Shown here in pieces: positions 1-11,099 of a DNA stretch of 64,000 nucleotides. The DNA lies in NCBI GenBank assembly GCA_036365515.1, contig CM070874.1:111215235-111279234 (forward strand). Direction: 5' to 3'. The DNA comes from Torymus aiolomorphi (taxonomy: Eukaryota; Arthropoda; Insecta; Hymenoptera; Torymidae). The stretch's first letter is position 1; the number at the start of each line of letters is the position of its first letter. The notes beneath the pieces are model-generated. The model saw only the letters and a list, made by a program, of their open reading frames with translations, ran no database searches and was not told the DNA's origin. The translations under genes and the position numbers were made by a program.

Positions 1-480
1 TGGTAATTACTGTTATTCTTACTATAAAGTTTTCTTCTTAAGGAAGAAATACACGACAATTAAAGAATTTCACAGTTGTGAAACACACAAGGTACAAGTT
101 GAAACTAACCACCTTTCTACGCTACATTTAATTACTTAGCGCGTTTCACGCTTCGTTAATTCAGAGTTACATTCCGATTATTTTTTTTTCTTCCTCGAAA
201 TAAAAGCTGCGCGTGGCTCTCTGTGCTTTCGAAATAGAGCGTAAAAAATCTGAAAATGCCATTGAAAATCAATCGCACGAAATGGAAAAATACCTATCGA
301 ATGCACGAAAAAAAAAATACACACAGCACACGTGTGTATACATATCCATGCGAAATCCGACGATACCGATATGGAATACCAATATAAATGGGCGGGAAAT
401 GAGATAGAAGAGTCGCTCGCGCATTCGCATCGCTGTGGGAGAGAGAATAAGTTAGACGATTGTAAAAAATTGAGAAAAAG

Positions 481-485
<5 letters not shown>

Positions 486-514
<29 letters not shown>
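486..514 (+). repeat. (AG)n microsatellite
   Basis: About 14 uninterrupted AG units inside a longer purine tract that continues to about 555 with GAAAGA variants. Confidence 0.9.
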
Positions 515-518
<4 letters not shown>

Positions 519-639
519 AGAGAGTGAAAGAGAGTGGGAGAAAGAGAAAGAGAGCTGCTGCATCGAGTCGTCGCCCGCAGAAAAGTTGCTGGCACGAGCG
601 AAGCCGCCGCGAACAGCTGCAGAGTCCGCAAGAAAATTT

Positions 640-650
<11 letters not shown>

Positions 651-698
<48 letters not shown>
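651..698 (+). repeat. (AG)24 microsatellite
   Basis: Twenty-four uninterrupted AG units, flanked by further GA-rich sequence to about 715. Such tracts can bind GAGA-type factors, but length alone does not show function. Confidence 0.95.
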
Positions 699-699
<1 letters not shown>

Positions 700-767
700 C
701 AGAGAAAGAAAGAAGAAATCCAGTGTAGAGATGTTCGATCTATCGTTAAAAACGATTTAATTTAACC

Positions 768-1190
768 CGTGGTTCTCGAAAGCACGTCTCTCGACTTCAC
801 TTTCGTTTGGAAAACACTGATGTTAGTGTACGTGTTGTTGCCTAATACTCGACAAGGAAAAATATTTCTTCAAATACTACATTTCTTGGAAGCATTTCTT
901 TAATTCCTAATTTTATCAGACGAAGAAGAGTGAAAGATACGGAAAAATGTTATAAAAATGCGGTTGAAATACGTAGATAGAAAAAAAATATTTAATAACT
1001 TTCAAAATAAACTTTTACACCTACATTACAATTTTAATTAATATTTTTTCCAACCTTCCTTTTCCTAAAAACAACAAAGTGAAATTTGATTAAACCCTGT
1101 GTAATATGCTATGTAACATAAATTTATTCGACAAAAACAGTTCGTTCATCACACCAATTCAAGAAAAATCATTTCTCGAAGTATACGTCT
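768..1190. other. AT-rich stretch, nothing recognised
   Basis: No repeat, hairpin or coding signal seen. It separates the purine block on the left from the island that begins near 1200. Confidence 0.5.
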
Positions 1191-1199
1191 TACGCCCTC

Positions 1200-1930
1200 G
1201 AAATCTTATTACTTTATCGTACTCCTCCTCCTTCTCCTTTACTCGGCTCCCTCCCCTTCGATCAATACTCGTCAACTGCCTAGTGAAATTTGTCTAACGG
1301 GTTATTTTTCATCCGCAGGCGACAGAATAAAGTCGCCTGGAAGACACAGCCACAGCGGCGGCGAAGAAAAAGGCTGACGGTGCGGAGCCGGGTCGCAGCT
1401 GCACTTCTCCGTTCGTGGTTTATATAGAAATCTTATATAGAAGCCAAAAGAGGGAGAGGAAGAGAGGGAGACGAGTTTCGAAAAAGAGAGCGAATAGCAA
1501 GATAACGAAAGAAACAAAGGAAACGGCATTCTGACGAGGAAAAACATGGAGAGAAACAAAGTGAAAAATGTATGGCGGCTGAAGATGATGAAAGTCAGTA
1601 CGGGGAGACAAAGCTCGGGATATTTTGAAATTAGCGGTAGAAATATTAACCGGACAGTGGCTTATTTTAAATGAGCCAAATACAAGAGATTATTATGATC
1701 CCCGACTCTCTTCCTTTGTCTCCTCGCGTCTTACGCGGGCTGCAGTCTTTCCTTGTTTACTTTCGGATAAAACAGAAATGATGGCGGATAATCTCATCGC
1801 TCACTTTCTGATCCTCGGGCGAGAGTAAAGATAGCCCGGGAAGAGAAGACCGAGAGATAAAGTAAAGAGAAGAATGCAGGGGAGGAAAGTTCGTCGTCTA
1901 TTAATTACCACGGCTTATAAAATGATTGAT
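1200..1930. other. GC-rich island with two pyrimidine-to-purine switches
   Basis: Pyrimidine-rich DNA at 1210-1290 (CTCCTCCTCC-type) gives way to purine-rich DNA at 1440-1570. The pattern repeats with pyrimidines at 1695-1760 and purines at 1815-1900. ORFs in the block are strongly biased in composition and end at random; none resembles a known domain. Confidence 0.45.
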
Positions 1931-2189
1931 TATTAAATAAATTTACATTTGTTTTAGCATAACGGAACTACAAACGTCCTTACTTTTATTGCAAGATGAT
2001 TAATCCGACGCCTGTCGCTATGAAAATTCCCATCACCGACTTTCTTTCTATTTTGAAAACAAAATTTTATAACATATCGTATAGTTGTAACAAAAAATAT
2101 ATAAATATATCCCGAGGAAAGCGTTCGTACGCGTTTCCAGAAAATTTCCAATATTCTCACTGCATAAGAAATCCATTGGCTTAACTTAG

Positions 2190-2635
2190 AACTATAAATG
2201 AAGAGGAAAATCAAAGAAAGGAGAACGCACGAACACAGCAGATAAGGAAGAGTGCAGCGAGGGGAATCTGGAGCGTGAGAAAAGGGAATAGATAGAGGCG
2301 AGGAAAAAGAGAGCGAAAAGAAGGTGGGCGATCAGATACCGAGAAAAGGAAGAAAAAAAAAGATAGGACGAGAAGAAAATAAAAAGAAAGAGAGACAGAG
2401 AGCGAAAGAGGGAGTGAGGGAGGGAAGAGCGAAGCAGAGGCAGAGGAGAACCGAAGGAAGTAGGCGACACGTTCAAAGAATAAATAGCTTCTCGACTCTC
2501 ACGCGCGATTCGGCAGCAGCATCCAACTTCCTGGCCGGCCGATAGCGGAAACCAATTAGACGGGCCTGTCCTTCGGGGTAACTTGTAACTGTTTTATCGA
2601 TCCGAGGCGATACGCTCGAGCAGACGGTACATAGT

Positions 2636-2705
<70 letters not shown>

Positions 2706-3120
2706 ACGTATATACGTATACATATAGATGCTGCTGCAGAGGAAGCGAGCGAGAGAGATAGCCCAGCTTTCGCGATTTTCGCGCGAGCAGGCGGCCCGAG
2801 GAGAGGGATTAAAACGCGAGGAATCGTTTTTCAATCGGGTCGCCTACTTCCTCGTCCTCGGCGTATAATCGCACGTGACGAAGTAAGCGGGGAAAAGGAG
2901 AATTCGGTACTGTGCTGCTGCCTTTTTCGGCGCGCAGTATAGTGTAGTCGTACGCGCGCGAGAGAGAGGAAGAGAGTGCAGCGCTCGAGTTTAGTTTAAC
3001 GATAATTGGAAACGTACGAGATTCGTATTCTATTACGCTGCGCAGACGGCGGGGGATCGGGGAAAAGTGAATACGCGAAGAAATGCGCCGGAAAAGGGTG
3101 GAGGGAAATCTGTTCGATTG
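2190..3120. other. Purine-rich, partly GC-rich block
   Basis: The + strand is purine-dominated at 2195-2470 and again at 2880-3115, with a GC-rich, more balanced centre around the TA microsatellite. No exon-like or RNA-like structure was recognised. Confidence 0.45.
2641..2702. repeat. (TA)31 microsatellite
   Basis: About 31 TA units followed by an imperfect alternating purine-pyrimidine tail to about 2728. The tract is self-complementary and can extrude a hairpin. Confidence 0.95.
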
Positions 3121-5200
3121 CAAAATAAGTTTAATTTATTATGTGCAGAGTAATTTTCTTTAATGGTTTTTCGTTGCTGTTACAGGAAAGGAGAATTATT
3201 GCTTTGGCGTTTTCTTTATTTAGTTTCAGGGTGGCAGGATAAATCAACTAGTTACTTCTTAAAACAGTTAGTAAATTATCTTGAGAACATTTTTTTTAAG
3301 TAGTATAAAAAACTCTGCTATTTTTTAAATATTTTATAGGCACTGTTTTCTATTTTATTGAAATAAATGTTGATATTTAGTTTGTATTTTCAGTTAGCTT
3401 CTTTACAATAAATAACATGATAGAAATATTTATATAATTATAAGAAATTTAAAAAATTTTGGAAGGTGTTTTAAAATTTGTACGGATATTGCAAGTTGCA
3501 TTCAATTTGTTTCCACCTTTTTCGCGGGTAACGTAATGTTCTGTATTAATTCAAGTATTGCGGAATCATAGCGCAGATTGTACAAGATTCATGAGTGCTG
3601 CGCTTAGAGTGGAGGTCGTTTATGCATGTGGGTATACTAGTTATAATTTCAGCTAGCATCCCTTGTTTTGATACTCCAAAATTCGGTCGTTTAGATAATA
3701 AATCATCCAACAATGATCAGATTTGTGCATGCTGAAAATAATGCAGTAATTCAGATGCAACATTTGTACTCAATATTGTTGAATATATTCATTTTGAATT
3801 TGATAATTAATTACTGTCTTCTGATTTTTTTTTCAAATATAGAAAACTGCTTTTTGGAATGTAAATAAAATATATTTTTGTTCCTTCAAGATGTGGTGTT
3901 AGAAAGATGAAAAAAGTGTTTAAAATGTGCTTTAAGACATTTTGCATAAAAACTGCATTTCTTGACAAAATTGTATATTCAGAAAGTGTATGTATTTATG
4001 CGTGTGTGCACAGTGAACGTCCCTAAAACGATGCATCGATTTGGATAAAAATATTCTCTCATATTTTCTATTATTTTTCAGAATATTTTCGAAATCTAAA
4101 ACCATCTCTTAAATAAACTGATTTTCTTTGATTTGATGGACAAACGTTGATTTACAAATTTTAGTTTTCACCATTTTTTCATCTGACAGAGCTAATATTT
4201 TTTAATTTTATGAAAAGTCTCCGAAAGGGTTTCGAATAGCCTATATTTTTTTTAAATTTGAATTATCTACAGTCTGTCATTTGTTATTACGAAAGATTTA
4301 ATTTATATCTGCGAAAATATTTTCTTCTCTGCATTAACAATTAATTTAATGGAATATTAAATTACGTTCGAGGAAGTTAAGTGTCGATAAAATGGCAACG
4401 GTATTTTTATTTTTCATGTATTTTTATTTTAAAATAAATATGACACTTTTTCAGTTTATTTAAATAAATGTTTTTACGTAACATGAAATGTCAAATGTTA
4501 AAATTTTCGTTTACTATGAAGAGAACGTAATACTTGAATAAATCTTTATCAACTGCACCAGTGTTTCTACGGGCGAAACGCCGAATGAGGATTGGAATTG
4601 CACTCCCGTGCGCTGTATAAACAAAAGTTATTCCCACAAATGTTATCGGCCGTAACGAATCAACGGGCAAACATTTCATCAAAGCATTTGCACACATGAT
4701 TTTGCGAAGTTGTAATATAAAACCCCGTTTATTCTAACAATGACGCCACCAGCGATTTGTTTATCCCGATCGAAAAGAATGGTATAGGCGCTTGTGAAAC
4801 AAAGTCTATTAAAACACGTAAAGACTTTTATTAAACGCATGCTGTTTTGTAACGTCGATTGCGTTTGGATTTGCTTATTAAAAATAAATTCGTACTAAAT
4901 TTCCTTTCTCTTCACTCGTGATATATACATAGTTTTCGAGTATATTGAATGCTCTTGTGTTTTCATAGAATTAATTGACGCAAGTAAATAAAATACCAAT
5001 AAAACGAATAAAACAAATATTTCGCTCAAAACTAATTACAATTCTTTCTCTCTAAAAATTGACTTTCCAACTCGAAATATTTGACTTTACTGTTGATATT
5101 TTTATTCGCGTTTCCGTCAATAATTCGATTTAATTAACAAATAACACATATTTATCTAGAAAATTTACAGAAGAAAGGTAAATATTGCGATGCGGCGAGC
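3121..5200. other. AT-rich stretch with one diverged dispersed repeat
   Basis: Two kilobases of AT-rich DNA without genes. The only structure recognised is the diverged repeat at about 3985-4460. Short AT-rich ORFs (for example 4491-4697 on the minus strand) have no visible domain. Confidence 0.5.
3985..4460 (+). repeat. Diverged dispersed repeat, related to 47.99-48.14 kb
   Basis: The part at 4373-4460 reads GAGGAAGTTAAGTG, then ATGGCAACGG, then a T-rich run, AAAATAAATA and TTTTTCAGTTT. The same order of blocks occurs inside the hAT-like element at 47996-48130 (GAGGAAGCTAAGTG, TTGGCAGCGG, AGAATAAATA, TTTTTCAGTTT). The upstream part starts with a TG-rich stretch near 3990. I infer an old copy of the same repeat; the class is not recognised. 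Confidence 0.4.
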
Positions 5201-5269
5201 CACTCTATACTGATCTCATTTAGCCTTCAATCACAAAACAGCATCGAACAAACAATTTCAATCTGCATT

Positions 5270-6260
5270 AATCACCGAATCATCGTCCCGCAACGCCGCT
5301 CTATATACAAATAAAGAGATTTAATCTCTCCATCCCTTTGTCCCGCTCTCTCTCTCTTTTACTCTTTCATTCGGCGCCTCTAAATCCCATATAAAAAAAA
5401 GAAGCGTGCGGAAAAGCCAATAATAACGAGCGAATGATTTATTATGCTCGTCGCATTAAGAACATCCGAGAAGCTTTCTCTCTCACTCCCGTGTTTGTAC
5501 AAATGACGCCATGCGTGTGCGCGTGCAGCAGCAGTATACGCGCGAAATAACGGTCATCAGCATCCGCGCGATATGCCGGACGGCAAAATGCAACTCTCGC
5601 GCGTGGGCGCAGCAAGGAACGAGAGAGATGGACAAAGAGGGGGAGAGAGAGAGAGTCAAAAGCGATAGCCGGTTCCGAGTTCGCGCAAATGCAAACTGCG
5701 GTAGGCCGCTGCTTCAAAATCAATCGCGCATCCCCCCATCCCTCCTCTTACTCTCCCCGAAATCAAACATTCCCTCGGCTATATATGGCTTTCTCCCTCT
5801 GTATAAGCGCATCTCTTGCTCTCTCGTTTCCGACACAGTTTTGGACACGACGGCTATCTCTTTGCTTAGTTTGGCAGCGCGCGCACGCGCGTGTGTGTGT
5901 ATATGTATACGTATATACAGCGGGCGTGGAGTCATATTTTATCTCGTTAATTACTCGCCTGCTTTCGGGAATTCCGGAGTCTGTCCGCGTTCAGCGCGGC
6001 GCGCGAGCAGCGCAGCGATGGCGCGTAACGAATATTTAACTGCTTGTTTATACTCGCGCGCTGGACTTCCGCGTGCGCGCGGAGGTGTAGCAGCAGCTTT
6101 CGGCCGTTGCATATTGGCCGCGTGCTGTAACTGCGGAATGCGGATTGGAGTGCTTTCGATTGAATTTTCCATATTTTTTTTTTCGGTGGGATGTAAATGG
6201 ACGAAGGAAATAATGATGATTAATGCGCGCTTTACACCGGGAAAAAATTGTTAGTACACG
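5270..6260. other. GC-rich island, mixed strand composition
   Basis: CT-rich at 5320-5370 and 5475-5490, GA-rich at 5615-5660, CT-rich again at 5730-5830, G-rich at 6185-6240. The centre is CpG-dense with alternating CG and TG/TA runs near 5880-5925. The 247-codon reading frame at 5511-6254 is the longest in the window but has no recognisable motif and spans these unrelated composition blocks, so I read it as chance. Confidence 0.4.
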
Positions 6261-6604
6261 AAGCGAGCTTTTTCCTTTATGTTTATTTAATTGAAAAGTA
6301 CGAAACAGGGATTGAAAAAAAAAAACTTATTTTGTTTCAGGTGGAGAATTGCAAACGAGTCAAGCGAAACGAACATTGTCGAATTTAATTTATTTCAGAC
6401 CAGATCTGAGTTCCACATAATTTTACCTAATGTACACTAAGTGAACGTAAATATACTTAAAAAGACGATATTAGATTTATTGCTTTGATACTAGTACACG
6501 AATCGCGGTTTACGTACAATTTACTCCATTAGGCTGCACTCTAATTCGTAACATTTTACCATGACAGCTTCACGTGCATCGAACATCCCCCCAGCCACTA
6601 GCAG

Positions 6605-7168
6605 GAAGGTAAAATGCCCAATACCTGGACAAAACGAAAAATCCGACCTATACTTGGGCAACGGTAATGAACTACTTTTATTGATAGATATAATGACAAT
6701 ATCGATTTATTAGCATTGCTTACGATAATAAGAATCTATTGATATCGAAATCCTTTTAATTTAGTTTTTAAATTTATTTTTATAAGAAGTATAAAGTTTG
6801 GAAGGTTATGTTTTCGAAGCGTGCGAAATTGAACATTGTCCAATTTTAGGCAATTCTCAATTGCCATAAAGCAGTAGTTGGACAGATTTAATAATATTGT
6901 CCAAGTACTAGTTTAAAATCATATCCAAGTGTTGATATTAGCTCGATTAGGATGTCCAGCTATAGCAATTTTATACAGATATTTTAAACTTACTTTTTTA
7001 ATATAAAAGAGCATGCAATTGTCTTTGTCTTTAGATTAATTGATCAAATAGAGCGCGAATTTATAATCAGATAAAAAAGTTCCAATAAATTCCAATTACT
7101 GATTTTAAAGAAACCGTTCGTTTGAAATGTACTCCAAAAGTGTCTAGGTATACTGGGCATTTTACCTT
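6605..7168. mobile_element. TIR DNA element, about 564 bp, AAGGTAAAATGCCC ends
   Basis: The left end reads AAGGTAAAATGCCCAATACC and the right end, read inward on the other strand, AAGGTAAAATGCCCAGTATA. Both continue to a CCTRGAC box, giving TIRs of about 26 bp with a small gap. The interior is AT-rich with scattered TTGGACA/TGTCCAA motifs in both orientations (near 6835, 6876, 6898, 6952). No transposase frame is present, so this is a non-autonomous element; superfamily unknown. Confidence 0.8.
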
Positions 7169-7189
7169 AATTGTGCTTATCAATTTTTC

Positions 7190-7580
7190 ACAGCACTCAG
7201 ACGCATTACGAAGACCATCCAGACTCAGAAAATCCACACGCTTCTTCCATCGTCACGCGCGCGCGTAACACGCCGCAAGGAAAGAGACGGATTCGTTTTC
7301 TCTCTCTCTCTTTCTCTCTCTCTCTTCCTGTCTCCTTGACGCGTGACTGCGGATCCAAGCCGTCAAAATAAAAGCGAGCGTGAGGCGTGTGCGGGCGCGC
7401 GTGTCGAATGTCAGGCCGAACAGGGGAAGGGACACAAATAAGAGAGTCGGAATCGTCGTCGTTGGGGAGAATTTTTTGCTTCGTCGCCCCCTGCCTCTTT
7501 CCCCAAAGAAAGATTTATATTTAGAGTTTACCGTAGCGCGTAATTAAATATACCGCCCGTTTTTTGCTTTAATTAAGGAG
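7190..7580. other. GC-rich island with pyrimidine-to-purine switch
   Basis: C-rich at 7195-7260 and a CT tract at 7298-7325, then G-rich at 7375-7435. The right edge (7510-7580) has several TAATTA/TTAATTAA cores beside CpG-rich DNA, a layout compatible with homeodomain binding; that is inference only. Confidence 0.45.
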
Positions 7581-7779
7581 TTTTTGCTGCGGGTCACGGT
7601 TTGTTGATATAAGCCAACACCTGATTTATTTGGCGATGTTTCAATTTGAGTGCGTTGCTGCTGTGTTTTTCTCTGTATAACATTACAGTGTATTTATACA
7701 AAATAAAAAATATTCCAGTCTTTACCATTAAATTTACTTTAACCTCTATCAAAAAAAGGCTTACTAACAAAAAAGAAAT

Positions 7780-8300
7780 CAATGCCCCATAATGGAATTC
7801 GAGGGAAAATCCAGCCACTAATTATATCCAATCCCGGCCGACATGAGCCCCCGGACATCCGGGAAACATCATCGCAGGGTCCATCGTCAGGGGAGGGCCT
7901 TGGCATAGTGCTGCTGCTGCTGCTGCTGCATCGACGTGCACATGACGCGCGCGGCGAGTCTCTAACTGCTAAACGCGCAACATGCGCGCCCCCGATAATT
8001 GCGGTCGTTACAGCGCGGGGACCATCGAGAGCCCCCATTGTCGTGTCCTCCTACCGTACACCACGTCAATCCCCGCGCTTCCTGCGCTCGTGTCGCTCTT
8101 TCGTTGAGGTACGTGGTTATGTGTATGTGCGGGGGCGTCCTTGGTGTATCTTGTGGAGTGGAGGGAAAAAAGTCGATAAGGTGCGTAATCTGCTGGGTTG
8201 AATAAGTCGCGGTATCATGCGAAAAGTATACTTTTCTATAGAAGTGGAGAGGTGGATGTGGTGAGGTGGGCGATTTTTCTGTAACTTTGGCTTGTTGTGA
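7780..8300. other. GC-rich island with clear C-to-G skew switch
   Basis: Hand counts on the + strand: line 7801-7860 has C 21, G 12; line 8101-8160 has G 25, C 7; line 8221-8280 has G 21, C 4. A CTG run of six units lies at about 7910-7929 in the centre. The reading frames at 7782-8201 and 7739-8038 overlap on opposite strands and are compositional. Confidence 0.65.
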
Positions 8301-8391
8301 TAGGAAGAGCGCTGTGTAAAAGCTGCAGAGATTTTTATGTGTTCTGAGTTATATGATCTTGTTCAAAGTCATACAGATAAAAACTGCTGCC

Positions 8392-9336
8392 ACCCTGGTA
8401 GAAATTCATCTATATCAAATGGCCAAGAAGTTAGAAAATAGTTAGTAAAACTGGCTAATAAATGGCTATGATGAAACGATTTTTCGACCATTATTTGACT
8501 ATTTCTTAGATTGACGTCACAACAAAATATTCGTATTTGACTTTCTTACTAATTCTATCATATATCGACGCTCCCTACGAAAACTAGCACGATTCAGATT
8601 GCCACGAAGACTAGTCCATTTCAGCGTTGCCGCGAAGACTAGCACGCCCCATTGATTTGCGTTGAAGACTAGCCCGATCTTCTTGATTGCGGCGAAGACT
8701 AGTACATTCCACTGCCTCTTATGTAAATTAACACGGTGACGCGAAGTGCTAGTTTTCGCGGCAAGCTTGTGAATCGTCTTACTTTTCGTCGCAAACTCGC
8801 GAATCGTGCTACTTTTCGTCGCAATCTTACGAATTGTACTATTATTCGGCGCAAACTCGTGAATGATGCTAGTTTTCGCGGTAACTTCGCCAATTGTACT
8901 AGTATTCGCGGAAAAGTCGTGAGTTATGCTAGTTTTCGTTGCAGTTTTCTGAAATGTGCTAGTCTTCGTGAGGAGGCCAAAAAGGTGCTAGTTTTCGTAA
9001 GGAGCATCGATATGAAAGAGCATGAAAGTGCATTGGATGGCTTATCAAAATATAAATAAATAACATTAACTAAAAAAGCATTTGTTGTACTCCTTCTATG
9101 AATAATTCAGCAAAACTTTTATTTCTCCATCTGATTCTATCTCTCTCACTCCTTGTCATAACAGCAAGCCTTCTACTAGCCATTTCCAGACTAAAGAAAC
9201 TGAAACAAACTCATGCTATTTATCAATCTATTAAATGGTCATATAATAGGGGAAAAAGCGTTTCACCGGGAGCTATAAACTGGACAAGATAAATTTCCAC
9301 TTTATAGCAAGTTTCTAAAATATTTTCCACCAGGGC
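8392..9336 (+). mobile_element. CCTGGTAGAAA-family TIR element carrying a foldback insertion
   Basis: The left end ACCCTGGTAGAAATT and the right end TTTTCCACCAGGGC are inverted copies of each other. Both outer parts (8392-8560 and 9014-9336) match the element at 55694-56270 in reverse orientation at roughly 90 percent by eye, with two deletions on the right side of this copy. The middle (8562-9012) is absent from that other copy. A frame at 9098-9292 (MNNSAKLLFLHLILSLSLLV...) is shared with the other copy but is short and hydrophobic, with no transposase motif. The element is non-autonomous. Confidence 0.85.
8562..9012. repeat. Foldback module: inverted arrays of 30-bp tandem repeats
   Basis: The ends are inverted copies (27 of 29 positions): ATATCGAYGCTCC, a YTACG box and AAAACTAGCAC. 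About five units of 27-30 bp with core GAAGACTAGYMC run from 8576 to 8718. After a short centre (about 8719-8745), eight full and one partial unit of exactly 30 bp with core GTGCTAGTTTTCG run from 8746 to 9000 in the opposite orientation. TIRs built of short tandem repeats are the hallmark of Foldback-type elements. Because 30 is a multiple of 3, both strands show 10-residue repeat frames (8736-9059 plus, 8699-8893 minus); these are by-products. Confidence 0.85.
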
Positions 9337-9699
9337 ATTTTGAATACAGCTTCTTTAAACTAAATTATGAACTAATCCATTGATTTGAGGATTATTATAA
9401 TTCATTTATCGTGGCATTATTTCATTTCCTAACATATAATGGTTTATAATATGACACCACGTAAACCGCGTCCAGTTATTTTTCAACAATTTTTTTTTTA
9501 TAAATTATTTGTTTTTCCTATGTAAGTAATGATAGAAAACACTTGAAATTTCAAGAGAAAATAACGAAGCAACTTCCATAAGTGATGCCAATTTTCAATG
9601 AAAACGTTTTATAGTTATTGAAATATTTCAAACTTGTTGAAGTTCAAGTATACTCTTAAAAGTTAAAAATACTCACTGAATTCAGCCTTTCGACATTAA

Positions 9700-10300
9700 A
9701 AGCTTTGAACGAGCGAAGCGTCAATGCAATACTTTAATAATACCATTAACTTCCCGCCGTTTTTATCCAGAACTGCAAAAATCTTTATTATTATTTTTAT
9801 TATTCTTTTTTTTTTGTTCCACGACGATAAGCGTGAGTAACATTTTGTAGCCCGGCGAATGCACAGTCGTCCGCGGGCGTGCGCCGAACGAGGAAATTTT
9901 CACGTGTACTATTTCTTTTATTCGTCGCGGAAAGAGCGAGCGCGTGCTTTGCGGTGGCTGCAGTGCGGAAGTGGGGGGCAGAGGCAAATATCGCTGATGC
10001 GTGAATTTTTTTCCGTTCCACTCTTTCTTTTGAAGTTGAATTTTTCATTTTTTTTCGTTCGTCCTAGCCACCACACTAGCGCCAGCGCTAATGCGCGCTA
10101 TTTAGAGCACGAATTTTAAGAGTTAGAGGGCTGGAGTTCGCGAGCGCGCGCTCACATTCGTTCGAATGGCACGAATGGAGGTTTTATGCAAAGGACCTGA
10201 AATGCATATAGAGCGAAGTGGGAAAGAGGGGGGGGGGGGGGAGTTAAAAGAGCCCCGGCGACGGGATGTTTTTCACGTGAATGTTGCCAGTTAAGTAAGA
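9700..10300. other. GC-rich island ending in a G homopolymer
   Basis: C-rich near 9748-9775, CpG-rich from 9850, G-rich at 9925-9985 and 10175-10250. A run of 14 G lies at 10228-10241. The skew change-over is near 9900. Confidence 0.45.
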
Positions 10301-10470
10301 TGCTCGTGAAATTAAGTAAATATTATGCTTTGGATTATACTTTTATATTCATAAGTGGGCGCACAATTGTAGATTTAATGAGTTCGGGACAAATAATTGC
10401 GCCTCGGCCCGGTATTATAATGTTGGAACGAGATATATTCCCGGGAAAAGTAAAATTTTAACGTATTAAG

Positions 10471-10814
10471 GGAGAGCGGGAAAAGTAGCGCAGGGAGGTA
10501 AGTTGACAATACAGTCCTCCTTCAGAATACCACCGCCATGTGTCCTTTTCTATCTCATAAACAACTCGTTAGAATAAGAGAGACACATATAGCGGCGGTA
10601 TTCTGAAGGACTACTGTACTCTAAAAAACTTATTGTAAACACGGTGTTGCGCCGCAGGTCAGTCATCATAAATACTGTTACTGTACTGTACATTGATTTT
10701 CGTCACTTTATACAGTATTTATGACGACTGAGCCACGGCGCAATACCGTGTTTACAATAAGTTTTTTATAGTATTGTCAACTTAACTCCCTGCGCTACTT
10801 GACCCGCTCTCTCC
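10471..10814. mobile_element. Palindromic MITE with a nested MITE in its left arm
   Basis: The outer stem pairs 10471-10512 with 10771-10814, and the inner stem pairs 10623-10678 with 10712-10767 (51 of 56 positions complementary). Together they form one long foldback whose left arm is interrupted at 10510-10618. Without the interruption the element is about 237 bp with arms of about 100 bp. The ends start with GGAGAGCGGG on the left and GGAGAGAGCGGG on the right. There is no coding capacity. Confidence 0.85.
10512..10616. mobile_element. Nested Tc1/mariner-type hairpin MITE (105 bp, TA target)
   Basis: The ends read CAGTCCTCCTTCAGAATACC and, inward from the right, CAGTAGTCCTTCAGAATACC. They are flanked by TA on each side. 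Taking out the 105 bp plus one TA gives a left arm that matches the right arm of the host MITE with one mismatch over about 20 bp around the site. A CAGT start and a TA duplication are typical of Tc1/mariner-derived MITEs; the assignment rests on those two marks. Confidence 0.8.
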
Positions 10815-10902
10815 TACTATGTGTAAAATTCATCCGAGAAAAGCTCTATATTCATAGACATAAGCCTTCAAATGGTAAAATATCAAAACAATAGTATTTA
10901 TA

Positions 10903-11057
10903 TTACGCACCATGGGAGGAAAAAACTTGGACAGTCTATAGCTCGTGTAAATTTTACTCCTGTGGTGCGTATACTATTTTTAGTCATACCCAGGCCGAAA
11001 ATACCGCATTCCCGTTTTTGTACCGGGAGGAAATGTGGTACTTTCGGCCGGGGTATG
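10903..11057. repeat. Two consecutive hairpins, probable MITE remnant
   Basis: Hairpin A pairs 10903-10918 (TACGCACCATGGGAG) with 10957-10972. Hairpin B pairs 10985-11014 (CATACCCAGGCCGAAAATAC core) with 11024-11057, about 26 matched positions with a few bulges. The flanks contain AATAGTAT/ATACTATT and CGAAAAATATTTTTCG. Overlapping frames on both strands (10872-11084, 10898-11113) follow from the palindromes. Confidence 0.7.
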
Positions 11058-11099
11058 GCGAAAAATATTTTTCGTAAATTATGAGTAATACGTATTTTC

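Larger units (their letters stand above)
150..767 (+). other. Purine-rich block with two GA microsatellites
   Basis: From about 470 onward the + strand is almost pure purine (GA and GAAA runs). It follows a weakly C-rich stretch near 100-200, so it may be the right half of a skew-switch island. Short ORFs on both strands here (213-407, 294-563, 524-760) are made of low-complexity residues (RERERE or SLSLSL) and I do not treat them as genes. Confidence 0.5.

Noticed and set aside
2641..2702. Replication origin marked by the TA tract
   Set aside because: A microsatellite alone gives no support, and no skew switch is centred on it.
5511..6254. 247-codon reading frame as a gene
   Set aside because: It crosses blocks of unrelated low-complexity DNA, has no recognisable motif, and is overlapped by frames in other phases and on the other strand.
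8576..9000. CRISPR array
   Set aside because: The units are contiguous diverged repeats without unique spacers, in two opposed orientations, in an animal-type genome.
8736..9059. Repeat protein with 10-residue units
   Set aside because: The DNA is a 30-bp tandem array; the opposite strand shows a similar repeat frame, and the left half carries the same unit reversed.
9098..9292. Small hydrophobic membrane protein shared with 55769-56014
   Set aside because: The similarity extends well outside the frame because both lie in copies of one TIR element; the frames diverge after about 35 codons through indels.
10471..10814. Structured non-coding RNA with three stems
   Set aside because: The structure is explained by one MITE inserted into another, with a TA duplication and restoration of the host arm.
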